Origin: Oerskovia paurometabola
Lineage (GTDB): Bacteria > Actinomycetota > Actinomycetes > Actinomycetales > Cellulomonadaceae
Reading direction: 5' to 3'
DNA length: 64,000 nt
Assembly: GCF_016907365.1 (NCBI RefSeq)
Contig: NZ_JAFBBV010000001.1
Location: 2,604,001 to 2,668,000 of the forward strand
The notes beneath the pieces are model-generated. The model was not told the DNA's origin and ran no database searches. It saw only the letters and a program-made list of their open reading frames with translations. This document shows positions 59,840 through 64,000 of this stretch, one piece after another. Numbering within the stretch: position 1 is the first letter of the stretch; each line of letters opens with the position of its first letter. Position numbers and translations under genes: made by a program.

Positions 59840-61729
59840 TCAGGGGGTGACGATCGCGAAGTCCTTGTCGCCCGGGTCCAGGACGGCGGCGAGCCGGCCG
59901 AGCACGGAGGCGTCGCCGCTGAGCTCGATGCCCGCCTGGGCGAGCGTGTCCGGGGTGACGTGCCCGCTCGCCAGGACCGGCAGAGCGCGCCCGGTCCCGG
60001 TGAGCGTGACGTCGGCCGGGCTCTTGTGGACCGCCGTCCCGTAGGTGAGCACCCCGTTGGCGAGGCGCAGACGGTACCGCTCGTCGATGTCGGTGAGCAC
60101 GACGTCGATCGACAGGTTCTCGTCCCACGCACGGGGCCCGTCGACCTGGATCGCGAGGGCGTCGAAGAGCATCGTGGGCGAGAGCTGCGCGACCATGTCC
60201 TGGGACCCGGTGACGGTGGGGGTGCCGAAGGGTCCGTCGCGCAGCTCGGTCACCCCGGAGAGGTAGACGTTGCGCCAGGTGCCGTTCTCCGCCCCGTACC
60301 CGAGCTGCTCGTAGGTGTCGGCGAGCAGCTCGCGTGCTCCGCCGTGGTCGGGTTCGGCGAAGACGACGTGGTTCAGGATCTCGGCGACCCACCGGTAGTC
60401 GCCCTCGTCGAAGGCCGCCTGCGCAGAGGCGACCACGGCGTCCGCACCACCCCCGAGCGCCACGTAGCGCTTGCCTGCCTCCACCGGGGGGTGCCGCCAC
60501 AGGCTCGACGGGTTCCCGTCGTACCAGCCCATGTACCGCTGGTAGATGGCCTTGACGTTGTGGCTCACCGAGCCGTAGTAGCCGCGGGTGCTCCATGCCT
60601 TCTCGAGCGCCGGGGGCAGCGTGATCACCTCGGCGATCTCGATCCCGGTCAGCCCCTGGTTGAGGAGCCTCAGGGTCTGGTCGTGGAGGTACGCGTAGAG
60701 GTCTCGCTGGACGTTCAGGTACTCGAGGATGCGTTCGTTGCCCCAGGTGGGCCAGTGGTGGGACGCGAAGACGACCTCGAGGTCGTCGCCGAAGAGCTCG
60801 ATCGACTCGGTGAGGTAGTGCGCCCAGGCGTGCGGGTCGCGCACGACGGCGCCGCGCAGCGTCAGCAGGTTGTGCAGGTTGTGCGTCGCGTCCTCGGCCG
60901 CGCAGAGCGCGCGGTGGTCAGGGAAGTAGACGAGCATCTCGGACGGTGCCTCGGTATCCGGGGCCATCTGGAAGATCATCCGGACGCCGTCGACCGTCTT
61001 CTCCTCGCCGGTCGTGGTGATGTCCACGGTCGGGGCGACGAGGGTGATGGTTCCCGTCGACGTCGTCTGACCGAGCCCCGCCCCGACCTGTCCCTGCGGT
61101 CCGCGCGCAAGCGCCGCCCCGTACATGTAGCCCGACCTGCGGCCCATGGCCGTGCCCGCATAGACGTTCTCGGAGACGGCGTGCTCGGTGAACCCCTCGG
61201 GAGCGAGGACCGGGACGCGCCCGGCGTCGACGTCCTCCTGGGTCGTGACCCCTTTGACCCCGCCGAAGTGGTCGACGTGCGAGTGGGTGTAGACCACTCC
61301 CGTGACGGGACGGTCCCCGCGGTGCTCGCGGTACAGCGCGAGCGCCGCGGCGGCCGTCTCGGTCGAGATGAGGGGGTCCAGCACGATCACGCCGGTCTCG
61401 CCCTCGATGAAGGTGACGTTCGAGAGGTCGAAGCCGCGCACCTGGTAGATGCCCTCGACGACCTCGAACAGACCCTGCGTCGCGACGAGCCGGGACTGGC
61501 GCCACAGGCTCGGGTTGACCGTGTCCGGGGCCTCGCCCTGGAGGAAGTCGTAGGTGTCGTTGTCCCAGACGACGCGGCCGTCCGCGGCGGTCACCGCGTT
61601 CGGTGTGCGTCGGCCGAGGAACCCGCGGGAGACGTCGTCGAAGTCCTGGGTGTCCTGGAAGGGCAGGCTGTCTCGCAAGACCTGCTGCTGCCGGACGATG
61701 GCGTGGGAGGCTGGCTTGGCTGCTGACAT
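59840..61729 (-). CDS. Alkyl sulfatase-type metallo-beta-lactamase protein (SdsA1-like)
   Basis: This 629-aa protein has an N-terminal metallo-beta-lactamase domain with THSHVDHFGG (His149, His151, Asp153, His154), and E-D-A-T-H and ASHHWP further metal motifs. A helical dimerisation domain (RYMGWYDGNPSSLWRHPPVE) and a C-terminal SCP2-like domain follow, the layout of alkylsulfatases that cleave primary alkyl sulfates such as detergents. No signal peptide is seen, so it is probably cytoplasmic, unlike the secreted Pseudomonas enzyme. ATG 61729 (MSAAKPASHAIVRQQ) is chosen over the open frame upstream. The gene is followed by a terminator. Confidence 0.92.
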   Translation of the reverse strand: MSAAKPASHAIVRQQQVLRDSLPFQDTQDFDDVSRGFLGRRTPNAVTAADGRVVWDNDTYDFLQGEAPDTVNPSLWRQSRLVATQGLFEVVEGIYQVRGFDLSNVTFIEGETGVIVLDPLISTETAAAALALYREHRGDRPVTGVVYTHSHVDHFGGVKGVTTQEDVDAGRVPVLAPEGFTEHAVSENVYAGTAMGRRSGYMYGAALARGPQGQVGAGLGQTTSTGTITLVAPTVDITTTGEEKTVDGVRMIFQMAPDTEAPSEMLVYFPDHRALCAAEDATHNLHNLLTLRGAVVRDPHAWAHYLTESIELFGDDLEVVFASHHWPTWGNERILEYLNVQRDLYAYLHDQTLRLLNQGLTGIEIAEVITLPPALEKAWSTRGYYGSVSHNVKAIYQRYMGWYDGNPSSLWRHPPVEAGKRYVALGGGADAVVASAQAAFDEGDYRWVAEILNHVVFAEPDHGGARELLADTYEQLGYGAENGTWRNVYLSGVTELRDGPFGTPTVTGSQDMVAQLSPTMLFDALAIQVDGPRAWDENLSIDVVLTDIDERYRLRLANGVLTYGTAVHKSPADVTLTGTGRALPVLASGHVTPDTLAQAGIELSGDASVLGRLAAVLDPGDKDFAIVTP

Positions 61730-61934
61730 GTTGGCAGCATTACAGCCACCCGTGGACTGCGCACCCGCAAAGTGTGAGGTGGGTCTCAGCGGTGTCGAAC
61801 TGGCGCGCGCACGACCACCTTGCCGCCCTCGGCGCACCCTCGTCCCCGCGCCGTCCCCGGTCGACCGCCAGGGCAGCCCGCCCCGACGGCGCGGGGACCG
61901 GCTGCGGCACGGCGGGGCACCGCACCTGAGCGGG

Positions 61935-62696
61935 CTACGGCCCGGGCAGCCCCGGCACCTCGAGGCTCACGTCGGCGTACGGCGCGAGCAGCAGCGTCAC
62001 GGTCGCCCAGCCGCGCGTGAGCAGCCCCGTGTCGGAGTCCGGCTCGGAGTGCCGCTCCGTCCCCGAGTACTGGAGGGACAGGTTGCGGTCGTCGTTCTCG
62101 CGGATGCGCGCCTGGACGAGCCCGAAGCTCGCGAGCGGCGCCTGGCGCAGGCCCCGGAGGTCGGCGGGAGCGCGGTCGGGGACGTTGACGTTCACGACCC
62201 GGCGACCGAGCGGCGTGCGGCCCACCCACTCCACGACGTGGTCCGTCACGAGGCGCGCGGTCTCCCAGTGGCGGGGCTCGGCGGCGTCCATGGACACCGC
62301 GACCGACGCGATGCCGTGGGTCGTCGCGGACATGGCCGCGCCCACCGTCCCGGAGTGCAGGATCGCGTTGCCCGTGTTCGCACCCTTGTTCACGCCCGAC
62401 AGGACCAGGTCCGGCTTGGCGCCGAAGCCGCCGTACGCCGCGACGAAGGCGATGAGCGCGGGGGCGGCCCGGACGGCGAGGGACGTCACGCCGTCGGGCA
62501 GGCCCGGGGCGCTCCGGGGCTCGACGACCAGGCGGCCGTCCTCCTCGGCCCCCAGCAGGGCCGCGCTCGCGCCCGAGGACTCGCGGGCGGGTGCCGCGAC
62601 CACGACCTCGTACCCCGCGTCGAGCGCCGCCCCGGCGAGCACCGCCAGGCCCGGGGAGTCGATCCCGTCGTCGTTCGTGATGAGTGCGCGCATCAT
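61935..62696 (-). CDS. surE: 5'/3'-nucleotidase SurE
   Basis: This 253-aa enzyme dephosphorylates nucleotides and is linked to stationary-phase survival. The metal-binding ALITNDDGIDSPGL (Asp9, Asp10), ARESSGASAALL and SGVNKGANTGNAILHSGTVG are the SurE signatures. The ATG at 62696 lies 22 bases after the PfkB kinase stop, so both are probably one transcript. It is shorter at the C-terminus than some homologues but complete. Another ATG three bases later is also possible. Confidence 0.95.
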   Translation of the reverse strand: MMRALITNDDGIDSPGLAVLAGAALDAGYEVVVAAPARESSGASAALLGAEEDGRLVVEPRSAPGLPDGVTSLAVRAAPALIAFVAAYGGFGAKPDLVLSGVNKGANTGNAILHSGTVGAAMSATTHGIASVAVSMDAAEPRHWETARLVTDHVVEWVGRTPLGRRVVNVNVPDRAPADLRGLRQAPLASFGLVQARIRENDDRNLSLQYSGTERHSEPDSDTGLLTRGWATVTLLLAPYADVSLEVPGLPGP

Positions 62697-62718
62697 GGCC
62701 TCCTGTCGTCCGGTGCGG

Positions 62719-63660
62719 TCAGTGGGTCTCGCGTACCGTCACGCGGTGCGCGAAGCGTTCGATCTGGTCGCGGTGCCCCGTGCCCAGCCCGCGCCGGGTC
62801 ACGTTGAGGGCTCCGGCCGCAGCGCCCAGGCGCACGGCGTCGGGCAGGTCCATCCCCCGCGCGAGCCCGACGGCGATCCCCGCCGTCATCGAGTCGCCCG
62901 CCCCACGGTGGTCCACGGTCGTGACGGACGGGCTCTGCACGGTGTAGCTGCGCTCCCGCGTCACCAGGAGCGACGGCGCCTCGGCACGAGAGACGATCAC
63001 GGCCCGCGGACCCGCGGCCACCATCTCGTCGGCCGCCGTGCGCAGCGACCGCTCGCCGTCGTCGGGCGCGAAGCCTCCCTCGACCATCTCCTCGTGGCTG
63101 ATCTTCAGGACCGCGCCGGGCTCCTGGGCGACCGCGTGGGCCTCGGCCCCCGACAGGTCCGCCACGACCTGACGCTCTGCCGCGTGCAGGTCCTTGGTCA
63201 GCCGGCCGAAGAAGTCCGGCGGGACACCCACAGGGGTGCTCGACCCGGTGAGGATGGTGACCGCCGCGTCGAGCGCCGCGACGAGCACCGTGCCGTACAG
63301 GTCGTCGACCTCGTGCCGGTTCAGGGGGAAGGGCTCCATGGCCACGACCTCGGTCCGGTCGCCGCTGCGCCGGTCGTGCACGAACGCCCCGTTGGCGCCG
63401 GTCGAGGTCACGCGGAGGTCGAGGTTCTCGGCGCGGGCCAGGTGCGCGGCCACCGTCCCCGTCTCGCCGCCGAAGGGCCCGCACACGATCGCGTGCGCAC
63501 CGAGCGAGTACGCCATCCGCGCGAGCCACAACCCTTGGCCACCGGGGTGGACGTGGATCTCGGGCGACGTCTCGTGCGGCCCTGCGGGCTCGATCTCGAT
63601 CGCCAGGAGGGGCGTGAGCGCGAGCACGCACACGGTCGGTTCGCGGGGGTCCGTCGTCAT
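62719..63660 (-). CDS. PfkB family carbohydrate kinase
   Basis: This 313-aa kinase has HVHPGGQGLWLARMAYSLGA near the N-terminus, the first PfkB signature region, and VDHRGAGDSMTAGIAVGLA, where Asp256 of GAGD is the catalytic base. It is closest to 1-phosphofructokinase/tagatose-type members; the sugar is uncertain. The ATG at 63660 is preceded by TAGGCT and six bases. It is the first gene of a two-gene transcript with surE. Confidence 0.9.
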   Translation of the reverse strand: MTTDPREPTVCVLALTPLLAIEIEPAGPHETSPEIHVHPGGQGLWLARMAYSLGAHAIVCGPFGGETGTVAAHLARAENLDLRVTSTGANGAFVHDRRSGDRTEVVAMEPFPLNRHEVDDLYGTVLVAALDAAVTILTGSSTPVGVPPDFFGRLTKDLHAAERQVVADLSGAEAHAVAQEPGAVLKISHEEMVEGGFAPDDGERSLRTAADEMVAAGPRAVIVSRAEAPSLLVTRERSYTVQSPSVTTVDHRGAGDSMTAGIAVGLARGMDLPDAVRLGAAAGALNVTRRGLGTGHRDQIERFAHRVTVRETH

Positions 63661-63666
63661 CGACCG

Positions 63667-63672
63667 AGCCTA
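63667..63672 (-). promoter_or_regulatory. -10 hexamer TAGGCT of pfkB-surE
   Basis: TAGGCT on the minus strand ends 6 nt before the ATG at 63660. Confidence 0.55.
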
Positions 63673-63736
63673 GGGCGGGTGGTCGGCGGTCACCTGGCGA
63701 GGGGCGCCGCTCGGATGTGCGACTGGTCACACGCCG

Positions 63737-63780
63737 CAGGACCGAGGGCCGGACGCCTGCGCGTCCGGCCCTCGGTCCTG
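63737..63780. terminator. Very strong terminator before the PfkB promoter
   Basis: Perfect 20-base arms (63737-63756 and 63761-63780) with a CTGC loop follow the ABC permease stop codon by about 40 bases on the minus strand. Confidence 0.8.
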
Positions 63781-63819
63781 CCGTCGGCGCTCACCGCGCC
63801 GAGGCTCGCGGTCCCCGTC

Positions 63820-64000
63820 TCAGAGGCGACGCTCGCGACGGAAGAGCACGCGCGCCCACACGTAGCCCGCGACGCCGATCACGACGGACCAGGCCACGGC
63901 CTGCACCGCGGTCGAGCCCGCGAGCCCCGCTCCCCCGGCGAGCAGCCCGCGCACGGTGTCGATGATGGGCGTGAAGGGCTGGTGCTCGGCGAACCAGCGC
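63820..64000 (-). CDS. ABC-2 type transporter permease (3' end only)
   Basis: The minus strand from the window edge reads RWFAEHQPFTPIIDTVRGLL, a TM segment (AVQAVAWSVVIGVAGYVWA) and the end RVLFRRERRL. WFAEHQPFTPIIDTVRGLL is typical of DrrB-like ABC-2 permeases that export drugs or polymers with a DrrA-type ATPase. Only the last 60 residues lie in the window; the ATPase gene should be upstream. The tail overlaps no other gene and a strong terminator follows. Confidence 0.85.
   Translation of the reverse strand, partial: RWFAEHQPFTPIIDTVRGLLAGGAGLAGSTAVQAVAWSVVIGVAGYVWARVLFRRERRL

Overview
This 64 kb window is chromosomal DNA of a high-GC Gram-positive actinobacterium. DUF3043, DUF4191, DUF6286 and RDD-type proteins, a TIGR03557-type F420-dependent enzyme, an actinobacterial lpd-sucB-lipB-lipA neighbourhood, GlnR-type boxes in front of glnA and very high G+C all fit the order Micrococcales, perhaps a Cellulomonadaceae/Promicromonosporaceae relative. 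The exact genus is inference. No rRNA, tRNA, CRISPR array, insertion sequence or recognisable prophage was seen.

Layout. (1) 1-10.6 kb, housekeeping: DUF3043, aldo/keto reductase, a siderophore-interacting FAD protein with a His-rich tail, a divergent YczE/MocR pair, a ComB-like phosphatase, a minus-strand pyrD operon and pepA. (2) 10.6-24.8 kb, lipoate-enzyme cluster: lpd, sucB, a TIGR01777 epimerase, lipB and lipA. It is split by about 6 kb holding a transmembrane pseudokinase, a Gfo/Idh/MocA oxidoreductase, a secreted HNH nuclease and a MarR/MMPL efflux pair sharing a perfect palindromic operator; an MFS gene lies between lipB and lipA. (3) 24.9-31.5 kb: DUF4191, a frameshifted methyltransferase, an RDD protein, glnA with tandem GlnR boxes, an Ltp-repeat surface protein, a RibD-like reductase and an F420 enzyme. 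(4) 31.6-41.7 kb, stress signalling: an overlapping operon rsbR-rsbS-rsbT-(ATPase/PP2C fusion)-hybrid kinase-(REC/GAF/PP2C), then a convergent Asp23/Gls24-AmaP operon that includes a 59-aa DUF2273 gene, and a divergent ECF sigma factor with an Asp23-like partner. A CRP-like TGTGA-N6-TCACA site lies between the last two. (5) 41.9-52 kb: an acyl-CoA dehydrogenase / PIG-L-methyltransferase fusion / glycosyltransferase cassette, Mn-catalase, an APC permease, a membrane protein plus a second glycosyltransferase, and a YihY - zinc alcohol dehydrogenase - unknown protein operon. (6) 52.1-64 kb: a 2504-aa LPXTG surface protein with DUF11-like and DUF5979-like repeats, an alkylsulfatase-type metallo-beta-lactamase, surE, a PfkB sugar kinase and the end of an ABC-2 permease gene.

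Two general features stand out. At least fourteen genes have a TANNNT -10 hexamer ending only 6-8 nt before the start codon, so leaderless transcription is probably widespread. Many gene ends carry long GC-rich hairpins without a U-tract. Stress genes (Rsb module, Asp23 set, ECF sigma, Mn-catalase) and cell-surface genes are concentrated between 31 and 60 kb. The best candidates for little-described biology are the deacetylase/N-methyltransferase/glycosyltransferase/acyl-CoA-dehydrogenase cassette, the Rsb operon with a kinase carrying an anti-sigma-like N-terminus, the Asp23/ECF control region and the transmembrane pseudokinase.
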